DNA of 64,000 bases from Candidatus Harpocratesius repetitus (GCA_021498095.1 JAIZWK010000001.1:3349450-3413449), one strand, 5' to 3'; shown: positions 30,154 to 39,883, numbered from the stretch's first letter. Translations and numbers: made by a program. Notes: generated from the sequence alone by a model not told the origin.

Positions 30154-32496
30154 TTAAAAATCTAAATAATAGGTTGATCTTTCATCATGATAGTCCTGAT
30201 GGTAATCATGACGATTAACCCATTTATCAGTATGAATACTACCATCAGAATGCTTAATTTCTGGGAGTAAATGTCTATATTTTTTGAAGGAATTAATGAC
30301 TTGAATTTTATCATTTATATCTATAGAATTATTTTTGAGAACATACTGTATCACGGGTGAAACTGCCCTATTGTCCCCAATCTTCCCTAAGGCTTCTGCG
30401 GCAGATTTTCGGACAACATATTCGGAATCTTTTAAGGCGGTAATGAGAGGATCCACGGCTCTCGGATCCCCAATCATCCCTAAGGTTTCTGCGACATATT
30501 TTCGGACTTTATAATTAGAATAATTTAAGGTGACAATGAGGTGAGGCACAGCTTCTGAACCCAATTTAACTAAAGCAGATATATTTTTGTAAAAAATAAG
30601 TAATGGAATTTTTGCTCTCGGATCCCCAATCTTCCCTAAGGCCTCTGCGGCAGATTTCCGGACATCACTATCGGAATCATTTAGGGTAGCAATGAGGTGA
30701 GGCACAGCTTCCGAACCCAATTTAACTAAAGCAGATATATTTTTGTAAAAAATAAGTAATGGAATTTTTGCTCTCGGATCCCCAATCCTCCCTAATGCTT
30801 CTGCGGCAGATTTCCGGACATCACTATCGGAATCATTTAAGGCGGCAATGAGGCGAGGCACAGCTCTCGGATCCCCAATCTTCCCTAAGGCTTCTGCGGC
30901 AGATTCCTGAACATCACTATCAGAATCATCTAAGGCGGCAATAAGGCGAGGCACAGCACTCGGAACCCCAATCTTCCCTAAGGCCTCTGCGGCACATCTC
31001 GAGATATACTTATTGGAATCTTCTAAGGTTTTGATAAGGCAAGGCACAGCTCTCGGATCCCCAATCTCCCCTAAAACATCTGCGGCAGACCTCCTGAGTT
31101 CAAAAGAAGATCCTTTTAAGGCGGTAATGAGGTGAGGCACAGCTTCCGGACCCAATTTAACTAAAGCAGATATATTTTTGTAAAAAATAAGTAATGGAAT
31201 TTTTGCTCTCGGATCCCCAATTTCCCTTAAGACCTCTGCAATATTTTTTCGGTTCACCCCATCGGATTCATTTAAGGCTTTGATGAGACGAGGTACAGCA
31301 TTCGAACCCAATTTAACTAAAGCAAATAGAGGACTTATGGTTCTCGGACCCTTAATCACTCCTAAGAACCCTGCTACAAATTTCATATCGCAAGAAGAAC
31401 CTTTTAAGTATTTGATGAGGTGAGAGGTGGCTTCCGATCCCAATTTACTTGAGACCTTTGCGGCAGAATCCCAGACATAACCATTGGAATCTTTTAAGGT
31501 GGTAATGAGGTGAGATGTGGCTTCCGAATTCAATTTACCTAAAGCCATTGCGGCAGACCTTCGGACATACTTATTGGAATCTTTTAAGGTTTTGATGAGG
31601 GGTTTCACGGCTCTCGGATCTCCAATCTTCCCTAAGGCTTCTGCGGCAGACCTTCGGACATACTTATTGGAATCTTTTAAGGTTTTGATGAGGGGTTTCA
31701 CGGCTCTCGGATCTCCAATCTTCCCTAAGGCTTCTGCAGCATATTTCCGGATATCCTCATCAGATTTTTTTAAGGTTTTGATGAGGGGTTTCACGGCTCT
31801 CGGATCTCCAATCTTCCCTAAAGCCTCTGCAGAATATTTTATGACATCCCAATTTTTAGGATTAAAATATTCTTTTTTTAAGGCTTTGATGAGGGGATCC
31901 ACGGCTCTCGGATCCCCAATCACCCCTAAGGCTTCTGCGGCAGATCTCTCGACTCTATAATTGGAATTTTGTAAGATTTTGATGAGGCGAGGCACAGCTC
32001 CAATCTTCCCTATGGCCTTTGCGGCATATTTTCGAACAAAAAAAATGTTATCTTGTAAGGCGTTGATGAGAGGTTTCACGGCTTTCGGATCTCCAATCTT
32101 CCCTAAAGCCTCTGCGGCAGACCTCCGGACATACTTATTGGAATCTTGTAAGGCTTTGTTGAGGGGTTTCACGGCTCTATGATCCCCAATCACCCCTAAG
32201 GCCTTTGCGGCAGATTCCTGGATATTCCAATTGAAATCTTTTAATGCATTGATGAGATGAGGCACGGCTCTCGGATCTCCAATCTTCCCTAAAGCCTCTG
32301 CGGCAGATTCCACGACTCTCCATTCGGAATCTTTTAAGGTTTTGATAAGGTGATGCACAGCTCTCGGATCCCCAATCTCCCCTAAAGCCTCTGCAGCATA
32401 TTCTCTGACAAAATAATAGGAATCTTTTGAAGCTTCCATGAGACGAGGCACACCTTTCGAACCCAATTTAACTAAATCAGATATTTTGTCATTCAT
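30154..32496 (-). CDS. HEAT-repeat protein with His/Tyr/Asp-rich C-terminal tail
   Basis: About 780 residues from ATG 32496, which has aaaggt 8-13 bp upstream. The frame stays open to 32562 but then enters a MITE, so the upstream Met is not used. It consists of some 20 or more PBS-lyase-type HEAT repeats (consensus [19 protein letters not shown]), several nearly identical. The last 31 residues are not HEAT-like and contain HTD, WVN, HQD, YHD and YLD. HEAT arrays are binding scaffolds. Cotranscribed with the double radical SAM gene, it may carry a peptide that this enzyme crosslinks. The evidence for modification is pattern and context only. Confidence 0.9.
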   Translation of the reverse strand: MNDKISDLVKLGSKGVPRLMEASKDSYYFVREYAAEALGEIGDPRAVHHLIKTLKDSEWRVVESAAEALGKIGDPRAVPHLINALKDFNWNIQESAAKALGVIGDHRAVKPLNKALQDSNKYVRRSAAEALGKIGDPKAVKPLINALQDNIFFVRKYAAKAIGKIGAVPRLIKILQNSNYRVERSAAEALGVIGDPRAVDPLIKALKKEYFNPKNWDVIKYSAEALGKIGDPRAVKPLIKTLKKSDEDIRKYAAEALGKIGDPRAVKPLIKTLKDSNKYVRRSAAEALGKIGDPRAVKPLIKTLKDSNKYVRRSAAMALGKLNSEATSHLITTLKDSNGYVWDSAAKVSSKLGSEATSHLIKYLKGSSCDMKFVAGFLGVIKGPRTISPLFALVKLGSNAVPRLIKALNESDGVNRKNIAEVLREIGDPRAKIPLLIFYKNISALVKLGPEAVPHLITALKGSSFELRRSAADVLGEIGDPRAVPCLIKTLEDSNKYISRCAAEALGKIGVPSAVPRLIAALDDSDSDVQESAAEALGKIGDPRAVPRLIAALNDSDSDVRKSAAEALGRIGDPRAKIPLLIFYKNISALVKLGSEAVPHLIATLNDSDSDVRKSAAEALGKIGDPRAKIPLLIFYKNISALVKLGSEAVPHLIVTLNYSNYKVRKYVAETLGMIGDPRAVDPLITALKDSEYVVRKSAAEALGKIGDNRAVSPVIQYVLKNNSIDINDKIQVINSFKKYRHLLPEIKHSDGSIHTDKWVNRHDYHQDYHDERSTYYLDF
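30157..30249 (-). other. Putative radical-SAM substrate tail of the HEAT protein
   Basis: Codes for the C-terminal 31 residues. Five triplets of the form aromatic-X-Asp/Asn occur: H-T-D, W-V-N, H-Q-D, Y-H-D and Y-L-D. Three-residue cyclophane (triceptide) maturases of the radical SAM/SPASM class join an aromatic side chain to the third residue of such triplets. No other part of the HEAT protein has this density of His, Tyr and Asp. Confidence 0.5.
31540..31740 (-). repeat. Near-identical 93-bp tandem repeats in HEAT gene
   Basis: Two adjacent 93-bp units (31 codons, one HEAT repeat) are identical or nearly so at DNA level, with a third diverged unit beside them. A longer module containing [23 protein letters not shown] recurs three times in 30540-31240. 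This indicates recent growth of the array by unequal recombination and makes copy number unstable. Confidence 0.85.
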
Positions 32497-32530
32497 AAGC
32501 AAATTACCTTTAATTTTACAGTTAATATAA

Positions 32531-32819
32531 GAGGCTCTAGCAATTTTTTTTATTTTAATCAAATTCTATCTTTTGAGCCAATATTTTCGACAATACTCCC
32601 ACGCATCCAATTACTATTTGAGTCGATATCTTTAAAACATTAAATGCGGTCAAGAATTTCATATTTTCATCATTTTTCTTTGAATTATTGACTTAATTAT
32701 ATACATTTTTCTTAAACGATTTTTCGACAATTTTAAAATTGGGATAGATTTGGAGTTTATGGATAAATGATGCAAGATTTCCGAATTTTCTTCAATTTTT
32801 CGAATTCTGCTATAACCTC
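32531..32819 (+). mobile_element. Diverged MITE copy D (289 bp)
   Basis: Begins GAGGCTCTAGCAA and ends TGCTATAACCTC as inverted repeats. It is flanked by a perfect ATAA duplication (32527-32530 and 32820-32823). Its length equals copies A-C exactly, but the interior is only patchily similar (blocks near the middle such as TCGACAA and ATCCAA), so it is an older copy or a subfamily. It lies 34 bp upstream of the HEAT gene start and may contain or displace its promoter. Confidence 0.85.
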
Positions 32820-32823
32820 ATAA

Positions 32824-33297
32824 TAATAATTATAAAAAAAAAATTATTAGTAAAATAAAAGTTTTTTTGTGGATTTTCAAAGTGAAAAATCCAAGGATAC
32901 CACAGAGATTAACGGACGAATTTTGAAATTTTGCACATCTCTAAAAAAGAGTCTCTGGAATATACTTTTATCTCCATATTGCAGAAATAGCTCTCAAACC
33001 TCATAAATCTTAAAATTTTTAGATTATAAAACAGTCCAACCTCTATATTGTTGACGAATATGGAAAAATTTATTATTCTTGAAAAGATCGGATTGGAAAA
33101 AACTCTACTACTTGAAATCTCGGATGAATTCATTTTTTTTTGTGTCAAATCATTTTCCATATCCACAGATGCAATTATAACTTTGAAAAAATAAATGAAT
33201 TCTTGTGTATGAAAAATAAATTTTTTTCACAATAATAATTAAGAGAGTTATGGCGTAAAATGGATATTCTTTTATTATTTTAATTTTTGTTTCAGAT
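32824..33297. other. Intergenic region, no gene seen
   Basis: 474 bp of AT-rich sequence between MITE copy D and the exchanger gene. An 85-codon minus-strand open frame at 32909-33166 has an implausible composition and no family resemblance, so I do not call it. Promoters for both flanking units are expected here. Confidence 0.4.
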
Positions 33298-34413
33298 ATG
33301 CATATAATTGTCTCTATTGGTTTATTTGTTATCGCAATTTTACTAATTTCTTGGGGAGCCGATAAAGTTATCGACATTATCAAAGATGCAGCAGATGCTT
33401 TCAAATTAAGTGCGGTAGCACTTACATTTTTTGTAATGGGCGTAGATCTGGAAGAATCTATTGCATCTTGGAGTGCTGCTGCTGCAAATCTCTCCGAAAT
33501 CGCAGTTGGAAATATTATAGGAAATAGCATCATTTCAATTACGTTTTGTTTTTCTCTTCCTGCGTTATTTTTCCCGGTAGTATTCAAAAAGATTTCGGCG
33601 AAATATTTTTATTTTCTATTGGGATTAGGAACCATAAATATTGTTGTAATGATTTTCCCCTCACAATTATTATTATGGGGGATTGTCGCGCTTGTCCTTT
33701 ATTGCTGGTATGTCCTATGGAATTTACAAATTCTTAAGAATAACAAGGTAGAAAATGTTTCAAAAATTAAAGAAAGGCGCGAAATTCGAATAAAAGAGAA
33801 TAACATCGAAAAAAATGAACAATTTAATGAAGTTAAGAATGAAGAGAATGAAAAACAAGATAATAGAAAGGAAGATAAAAAGAATGATAGAGAAATAGAA
33901 GAAGAAATAGAACAAAAACTTGAAGAAGAAAAACAAGAAGAAATCCATTGGTACGAATTGATTATTGCAATTATTGGCATTGTAGCGCTCATTGGCGGAT
34001 CTAAATTATTAATCTTTAGTGTTGAAGATTTAATTAATCAAACGGGTATATCTGAAGCATTTTTTGGAGTTGGAATCGTTGCAGCTGCAACTAACGTTGA
34101 AGAATATTTTCTTTTATTCAAAAGTATAAAGAAAAAGCGAGTCGAAATTGGAATAGCAGCTCTGATGGGAAAAATTATGTGGAATCTAGGTTTTAATCTA
34201 AGTATAACCTTATTTATATTAGCTGGAATCTCTCATTTCTCAGTCGTTAATACATTTTCGTTAAAAATTTTGTTAAATACATTATTTTTGGGTATTATAT
34301 TATTACCTGGGTTGGCTTTAATTGGAATAAAACAGAAAAAAATGGGTCGTATTGAAGCAATCTTATTACTTAGCGGATTTTTACTATACTTAGTAATTCT
34401 TTTTTGGAAGTAA
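33298..34413 (+). CDS. CaCA-type cation exchanger (Na+/Ca2+ exchanger family)
   Basis: 371 residues with two sets of about five membrane helices separated by a highly charged cytoplasmic loop (~148-222, Glu/Lys/Asn-rich). The alpha-repeat regions are recognisable but altered: GVDLEESIASWSAAAANLSEIAVGNIIGNS in the first half and GVGIVAAATNVEEYFLLF with ALMGKIMWN in the second. The normal S-x-P-E-L is replaced by D-L-E-E-S and T-N-V-E-E. Acidic ion-binding residues remain, but ion choice may differ. It would export Ca2+ or another cation using Na+ or H+. Single-gene unit. Confidence 0.8.
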   Translation: MHIIVSIGLFVIAILLISWGADKVIDIIKDAADAFKLSAVALTFFVMGVDLEESIASWSAAAANLSEIAVGNIIGNSIISITFCFSLPALFFPVVFKKISAKYFYFLLGLGTINIVVMIFPSQLLLWGIVALVLYCWYVLWNLQILKNNKVENVSKIKERREIRIKENNIEKNEQFNEVKNEENEKQDNRKEDKKNDREIEEEIEQKLEEEKQEEIHWYELIIAIIGIVALIGGSKLLIFSVEDLINQTGISEAFFGVGIVAAATNVEEYFLLFKSIKKKRVEIGIAALMGKIMWNLGFNLSITLFILAGISHFSVVNTFSLKILLNTLFLGIILLPGLALIGIKQKKMGRIEAILLLSGFLLYLVILFWK

Positions 34414-34760
34414 ATTTATTAAAAATTCCAGCATTTCACATACTTTTTGTATAATTTTTTTTTCTTCCTGGTTTTTTATTATTAGTTTTGAGATGCTAAT
34501 TTTCTTTCATTCGCTTATATGAGCAAAACTTGCATAATTTTTATCTACAAGAAAAATAAGCAGGGGTAAGATCTCACTTTTCTCGAAATTCTGCTTTAAG
34601 TAACTATTTTCAATCAAATTTACGGTTCAAATATTAGTATTAATTAACCAGACTGGAGATTTCGGGGAAAACATTTAAATTTGACACCGACAAAAATAGA
34701 TTTATACCTTTTGATGTGATCAGGAGGTTTGGATGGTGGTTGGAGAACAATATTACTTTT

Positions 34761-35100
34761 ATGTGAACCGTCACATCAGAAAAAAATTTGTCATTCTATG
34801 CGTGGGGAAAGGGATATCTTCACAGAATGTCCTTTTCTCATGGTCGAACTCATCTTTCAGAGAGCTTGGTTGAAACATTCTAAACTCCCCCTCTAAAAAG
34901 ACACAGGTCGAGGAATATTAGAATAAAAAACCATGATACAAAATATCGTCAAACCCTCCTTGCATGGATGCAACCCCTCCCTTTTTTGGGAGAATGAGGT
35001 AGAACGAGACCACAGCTGGAACCCTACTATTCAAAAATAGATTTTGTCCTGATGCTGGAACATCAAGACAAAAATTTCGAATTCAGACACATTGAATTCG
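34761..35100 (+). ncRNA. Structured region upstream of IS110 transposase (candidate bridge RNA)
   Basis: A 697-bp ORF-free stretch precedes the IS110 gene and is less AT-rich than its surroundings. Hairpins visible by eye: ATGTGA/TCACAT (34761-34776), CATTCTATG/CACAGAATG (34792-34829, one mismatch), TTTTGTC-TGATG/CATCA-GACAAAA (35042-35073), and CGAATTC/GAATTCG (35078-35100). IS110-group elements encode a bridge RNA in the left-end region directly upstream of the recombinase. Position and structure fit, but I could not fold it or identify guide loops. Confidence 0.45.
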
Positions 35101-35110
35101 GTGAATAATA

Positions 35111-36586
35111 ATGATTCATGAAAACAAAAAAAGCTTATGCTTTAAAGGTATTTCGCCTCTTTCACATCAAGTCGTACGATATGGGGTGGGTTTAGACGTT
35201 CACAAACATTCTATTGCATGTTGTGTAAGTGCTCAAATTCGATCAGGTGAAATAGTAACGGTTAAATTTCATACGTTTCGAGTCTCACCAGCAGGATTAC
35301 AAGAGTTTTCAAACTTTTTACGGAAGTATAGCCCGATTCATTGTTGTTTAATGGAATGTACGGGTGTGTATCACATTCCTGTTTATCACCATTTGCAAAA
35401 ATTTTATCAAGACACACTTACTCGCGTTATTGCGATGAATCCGTTGTTACTCCATCGAAGGTTAACGGATTTAGGGACTAAAGAAGACAAAGCGGATGCA
35501 CGTGGATTAGCCTTTTTAAGTCTTTATGATCAGCTTATTCGTCCGAGCTATGTAGGAAATCTAGCATTTATTCGTTTACGTGACTCAATTCGGGCATATC
35601 ACCGCACACGGATAAAATCAACACAATTAATTAATCGTATGAAATCTATGCTGGATAGTGAGAATCTTAAATATTCGTTTGATTTTAACAAAGAGTGGGT
35701 GTTACAGCTACTCGATTACTATTTTACTCACGACATTACACTAGAAGGTGCATTCCAATCATTAATTCGATTAAAAAAAGAACAAGATCATTCAAGTGCA
35801 GTTCTTCAAAAAAATCTTCGTTCTTTGGAAGAATATCGCCAATTTCGTTTAAATCCACGCTCTCGTTTTCTATTATCTCTCCGTCTTGGAGAATACTTAT
35901 ATAATGATATATTGGCTGTATCATATTTACAAGAAACAGAACGATGGGTATTAGAACATGCTGATCTAAAAGAAGCATATTATAAACTCCGTCAAATTCC
36001 TGCAATGGGAAGTGTTGCAGCATTAACGACTTTAACAGAACTTGGAGATTATTACCGATTCACTTCATGGAAAGCACTTGCGAAATATGCAGGAGTATCT
36101 CCTACGATCTCACAAAGTGGTGAGCAAAGAAGCAAAGGACATATCAACCGTTATACAAATCCGCATTTACGGCGCGTCTTCACGCAAATGGCTGGAATAT
36201 TGATTAATATATCTAGAAAAGATAATGATCTCGCACGTTACGCTAGTTTACAATTCCATCAAAAGCGATTACCATATAAAAAAGCTTTGATAAAAATTGG
36301 TAATAAGATCGCCAAGACAATTTACAATGTGCTTATTTTAAACGTAGCATATGATCCAAACTTTGAATATACACAAAAACGGGCAAAAAAGCTTAAATTA
36401 ACATTAAAATCGAAAAAGACTTTGATAGAAGCACAACGAACCAGAGCTTTACGGCGTGACATTCAAAATTTTTTGGTAACAAATTCTGAATATTTGAAAA
36501 GCACAAGCCGTTATCATCTCGTTTCTGGATTTCAACGCCTAATTCGGAAGGCCAATTATCTCGAAGACCAAAATGAGGGAAAATGA
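35111..36586 (+). CDS. IS110-family DEDD transposase/recombinase
   Basis: 491 residues. The N-terminal DEDD RuvC-like domain shows GLDVHKHS, MECTGVYH and TDLGTKEDKADARGLA. The C-terminal Tnp_20 domain shows LRQIPAMGSVAALTTLTELGD, KYAGVSPTISQSGEQ and GHINRYTNPHLRRV, with the catalytic-Ser-type S-G context. It is intact and longer than the usual ~350-400 residues, with a Lys/Arg-rich C-terminal extension. IS110 elements lack terminal inverted repeats, so the borders are unknown. Probably active. Confidence 0.93.
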   Translation: MIHENKKSLCFKGISPLSHQVVRYGVGLDVHKHSIACCVSAQIRSGEIVTVKFHTFRVSPAGLQEFSNFLRKYSPIHCCLMECTGVYHIPVYHHLQKFYQDTLTRVIAMNPLLLHRRLTDLGTKEDKADARGLAFLSLYDQLIRPSYVGNLAFIRLRDSIRAYHRTRIKSTQLINRMKSMLDSENLKYSFDFNKEWVLQLLDYYFTHDITLEGAFQSLIRLKKEQDHSSAVLQKNLRSLEEYRQFRLNPRSRFLLSLRLGEYLYNDILAVSYLQETERWVLEHADLKEAYYKLRQIPAMGSVAALTTLTELGDYYRFTSWKALAKYAGVSPTISQSGEQRSKGHINRYTNPHLRRVFTQMAGILINISRKDNDLARYASLQFHQKRLPYKKALIKIGNKIAKTIYNVLILNVAYDPNFEYTQKRAKKLKLTLKSKKTLIEAQRTRALRRDIQNFLVTNSEYLKSTSRYHLVSGFQRLIRKANYLEDQNEGK

Positions 36587-36618
36587 CAATAAGAAAAAAA
36601 AATTAAAATGCTCTCTAA

Positions 36619-36638
36619 GAAGGGGCATTACCCCCTTC
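36619..36638. terminator. GC-rich hairpin after IS110 gene
   Basis: GAAGGGG (36619-36625) pairs with CCCCTTC (36632-36638) around a 6-nt loop, 33 bp after the transposase stop, with T-rich sequence soon after. It could end transcription or belong to the right end of the IS110 element. Confidence 0.5.
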
Positions 36639-36650
36639 AGCTACATTTTT

Positions 36651-36731
36651 TTCCAATTGTTCTTGATCAAAATCTAAATCTATATTTTTTTTTCCAATTG
36701 TTCTTGATCAAAATCTAAATCTATATTTTTT
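36651..36731. repeat. 41-bp tandem duplication
   Basis: A 41-bp unit beginning TTCCAATTGTTCTTGATC occurs twice in tandem (36651-36691 and 36692-36731). It is almost identical and bordered by T runs. It lies between the IS110 element and the end of the SIR2 gene. Probably replication slippage. Confidence 0.9.
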
Positions 36732-36857
36732 ATCTCTTTTCTATAGTAATGAAAGAAATCAAGAGATGAAGGCCAAGAATATCGATAAAATTTTTGTAGT
36801 AAAAGAAAAAAAGAAGCATTCTGTGTGAATTGTGTGAGTTGCTTATTCTATATGATT

Positions 36858-39629
36858 CTATTGTGAAAACAGTGTATCAATAGCAACTTGAGGATTTTCA
36901 TACCCCAATTCAGCACAAAGAGAGTTTACTAATTTTAAAGCATGATCTCGAGCCGGATATTTCATAGGAGGATGATTTCCTAAAAATTCAGGCAATCCTA
37001 AAAGGAGAATTTGTAATGCACGCTTTTTATCAGTTTCAGCAGTTAAAGTAGCCGCACGATAAACAATAATGTCCGCAAATGCAGGGATGAACTGTGAACG
37101 TAATTGTTCTAATCCAAGATTATAATATTTTAAAGCCTCCGCTTTGTTGCCTGTTTCTTCATAAAATGCAGCAAGTGCAACAGGAATTTTCATATAATTT
37201 TGCTCGGTTATTTTTCCATTTTCATATTTTATAGAAAGATCAGTAGCTTGTTTACAAAGTTCTAAATCATATGCCATTTCGGCTAATTCTACCGTAAATC
37301 GACATAATACTTGCCCAAAACGTTTATCCCAAGAATTCATGGCATTTTGGATCCAATCATAATGATGATCATAAAGATAGGCCTTAATATCAGGATGAGT
37401 TTCAATGATTGGATACAATCCTTTCATAGCAATAATTTGATAGCGTTGACTTTTTTCCATATAAATCATCTGAGTACCGGCAATCCAAAGTGAAAGCATC
37501 GCTAATTCAAACAGTTGTCGAGGATATGATTGTTTTTCTGGGAAAAATTCTGTTAGATGTTCATATAAGGATTGATAAGGGGCACGAAGTCTTCGATTAT
37601 AGGCATCGAGTAATTCTATTGGAATTTTATCTGGTGGTTGTTCCAAAGTAGGAATATCTGTATGCAAGTTAATTTCTGTTTGAATTTCTTGCATTAATTC
37701 ACCATATTCTTTCTGTGAAATTAAACCTTTTTGATATTTTTCTGTAATTTTAGCGCGTTTAGCATTAATTTCTGCTTGATTTCCCATAAAAACTGGTTGA
37801 CTTCGAGGACGAGAATTTATATTTTGATGAAGTGCTTTATATTCTGGAGTTTGAAAAAGTTCTGCATTAATCCGCGCATAAACACCAATTAAAGCGCGTG
37901 CAAAAGCCTCTACACCATCAATAATTTCTCCTTTTGAGGATGCTTTAGATATCTTTTCAACTAATTTGCTTAACCATTCATTAACAGGAAGATCGAAACC
38001 AAATTTACGATTTGAAATTTTATCTTGTAATTGTTTGAATTTTTGCTGGAATGTGACTTGATCTGGAATTTTACCAGAGACAAATTGCTGTTGTAATTCC
38101 TTTAATTCTTCTAAATCAGATTTCCACTGAGTTTCAGTTGGATGCATATTATTCGCTAACCAATTACATATTAAATTCTCTGAAAGGTACATTTGCATTC
38201 CTTTTTGCATAGCAGATGCTATTCTTTCAACTAATTCAACCGCAATTTTAGCTGCTTCGTTTACAGGATAATTTTTTAGAAGTAATCCTATATTTTGAAC
38301 AAAACTCGATACTTTGGTCGGATTATCTGTAATTCCAGGAAATTTATTTTGAGCAATCATATCTTGAAGAATTTGCTTGTCAGATTCAGAAAAACTGACC
38401 ATTAAAGATTCTAATTGAAGTTGCTGCAATTTTTGTTGATATTCAGTCATTGAAATTTCTTGACGGGATAGTTTAGCTGCAACTTCTTGCATTTCAGATT
38501 GTAGTTTTGCTTGTTTCTCTGCTTGTTGTTTGGCATTTTCAACAATTTCACCTTCTTGTCTGGCTTGTTTTAAAGTTTTATTTCTCATTTCTTGGAATTT
38601 TGCTGTAAAATGAACCCCTTCAGCAATAGCCATGGAGATTAAACTATATTCAGATATTTCCCCAGCCCATTTATCAAAAAACTCTAAACGCTTTTTCTTA
38701 TTTTCTTCCCAATATTTTGATTCATTTTCAGAGGGTACTACTGTCAATCCAATTCCATCCATATTGATCAAATTAAGAACATTCATTGCATCAATCCAAC
38801 CAACCGGTAAATCTGCTTCTGAGAAGAGAAATTTTTGTTTACAAGAATTAAATATTAAAGGAAATTTAGGACCTCCTTCTTCTTTCGGCCTACGATTCCA
38901 AAATAATCCCTTTAACTTAGTTCCTGCATGATCCCAAAATTTTCGATAGTTTGCATGTTCAAAATCCCACCCAGAATATCCTAGAAAAAGACAATAATAA
39001 CGTTCTAAAAGCCAACCAAATACTTTACTTTTATTTTCTGAAAAACCTTTAGAACTTTTATATGCTGATGCCAAAGCAATAATGGATTCTGGTTGTTCAA
39101 TTGATCCATGAATTTTGCATAATATAAACTCATCTTGCAATCCTTTATTGGACAAATCTTGAAAAAGCAAATCGTACTCTTCGTTAGTAACAACCAACTT
39201 ATAATGAACACCTTCACTTTCCAAAGAGCGCTCAATGTAACGATCAAAATTTGTTGTAAAACAAGCCTTTAGGATTTTTTCTTTTGCCAAACGGGCGATT
39301 AATTTATGGTTTTCATTAGGTTCTCCTAAATCTAGTGCTTGAAACGCTTTTGAAAAATGATTACCTAATGCAGTACCAAATATTTCAAAAACTCCTTCTG
39401 GGGAAAACATCTTATCCCTAATCACTAAATCCCCTGGAATAGCAAATTCAGAAGGAACATGATTAAAAAAAGCAGTTAAAATCTCCTCAGTTAAAGTCCA
39501 CCAAGAGGGTGCACATGTTGGAGCGGGAATAGATATCCCTGCACCACAATATGCAATGAATCCTTCATTTAATAACTTGGGTAAGACTTGTTGCAAGGAT
39601 TTTTTCTGAAATTCCAATTGTTGAGCCAT
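36858..39629 (-). CDS. Large SIR2-like protein with coiled coil and helical repeats
   Basis: 923 residues. The N-terminal SIR2_2-type domain has GAGIS (29-33), TTNFD (125-129), KIHGS with H174, and GYSGWDFE, so the NAD-hydrolysing residues look complete. A Gln/Glu/Lys-rich coiled coil follows (~355-410, contains MAIAEG then QARQEGEIVENAKQQ). The C-terminal half is helical with TPR-like character (PVALAAFYEETGNKAEALKYYNLGLEQL). No membrane segment. Similar to effector-plus-repeat proteins of phage defence, but no partner gene is adjacent, so the role is inferred. Followed by an IS110 element. Confidence 0.87.
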   Translation of the reverse strand: MAQQLEFQKKSLQQVLPKLLNEGFIAYCGAGISIPAPTCAPSWWTLTEEILTAFFNHVPSEFAIPGDLVIRDKMFSPEGVFEIFGTALGNHFSKAFQALDLGEPNENHKLIARLAKEKILKACFTTNFDRYIERSLESEGVHYKLVVTNEEYDLLFQDLSNKGLQDEFILCKIHGSIEQPESIIALASAYKSSKGFSENKSKVFGWLLERYYCLFLGYSGWDFEHANYRKFWDHAGTKLKGLFWNRRPKEEGGPKFPLIFNSCKQKFLFSEADLPVGWIDAMNVLNLINMDGIGLTVVPSENESKYWEENKKKRLEFFDKWAGEISEYSLISMAIAEGVHFTAKFQEMRNKTLKQARQEGEIVENAKQQAEKQAKLQSEMQEVAAKLSRQEISMTEYQQKLQQLQLESLMVSFSESDKQILQDMIAQNKFPGITDNPTKVSSFVQNIGLLLKNYPVNEAAKIAVELVERIASAMQKGMQMYLSENLICNWLANNMHPTETQWKSDLEELKELQQQFVSGKIPDQVTFQQKFKQLQDKISNRKFGFDLPVNEWLSKLVEKISKASSKGEIIDGVEAFARALIGVYARINAELFQTPEYKALHQNINSRPRSQPVFMGNQAEINAKRAKITEKYQKGLISQKEYGELMQEIQTEINLHTDIPTLEQPPDKIPIELLDAYNRRLRAPYQSLYEHLTEFFPEKQSYPRQLFELAMLSLWIAGTQMIYMEKSQRYQIIAMKGLYPIIETHPDIKAYLYDHHYDWIQNAMNSWDKRFGQVLCRFTVELAEMAYDLELCKQATDLSIKYENGKITEQNYMKIPVALAAFYEETGNKAEALKYYNLGLEQLRSQFIPAFADIIVYRAATLTAETDKKRALQILLLGLPEFLGNHPPMKYPARDHALKLVNSLCAELGYENPQVAIDTLFSQ

Positions 39630-39744
39630 ATTTCCAATGATCTCTAATAACTTATATAATTTTATGAAGCTTATTCACATTTGTGCATACCAAATTTCAC
39701 TTATGAAACTTTTCAACACTAAAAGAATTAAAAACAACAATAGA

Positions 39745-39831
39745 CGGAACCGAGTAACAAACAAAACAAATATAAATACTCTAAATTAGAGTTAAAAACG
39801 GGATAGGTATAAAGGAAATACCTCGATTCCG
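39745..39831. repeat. Nested inverted repeats between SIR2 and HDAC genes
   Basis: An outer dyad, CGGAACCGAG (39745-39754) with CTCGATTCCG (39822-39831), has one mismatch. An inner hairpin, GGTAT/ATACC, spans 39806-39822. It lies in the leader region of the SIR2 gene, 116 bp or more upstream of its start. It may be an operator, an RNA structure or an IS scar. Confidence 0.4.
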
Positions 39832-39850
39832 CCTAATAACACTTTATCGG

Positions 39851-39883
39851 AAAAAAAAATAAAATTTTCGGTTCATGAGCCGA
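39851..39883 (-). terminator. Hairpin plus T-run terminator of HDAC gene
   Basis: On the minus strand, directly after the TGA stop, a 6-bp stem (arms at 39878-39883 and 39868-39873, loop CATG) is followed by a long T-rich tract. This fits intrinsic-type archaeal termination on poly-T. Confidence 0.6.

Noticed and set aside
31517..32182. Long plus-strand ORFs opposite the HEAT gene
   Set aside because: Antisense shadows created by the repeated HEAT codons.
32497..32562. Upstream Met start of the HEAT-repeat gene at 32562
   Set aside because: The extension runs into MITE copy D, while ATG 32496 has an aaaggt ribosome binding site and starts the repeat structure.
32909..33166. 85-codon minus-strand ORF
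   Set aside because: Composition is not protein-like, there is no ribosome binding site and no family resemblance; it lies in an intergenic stretch.
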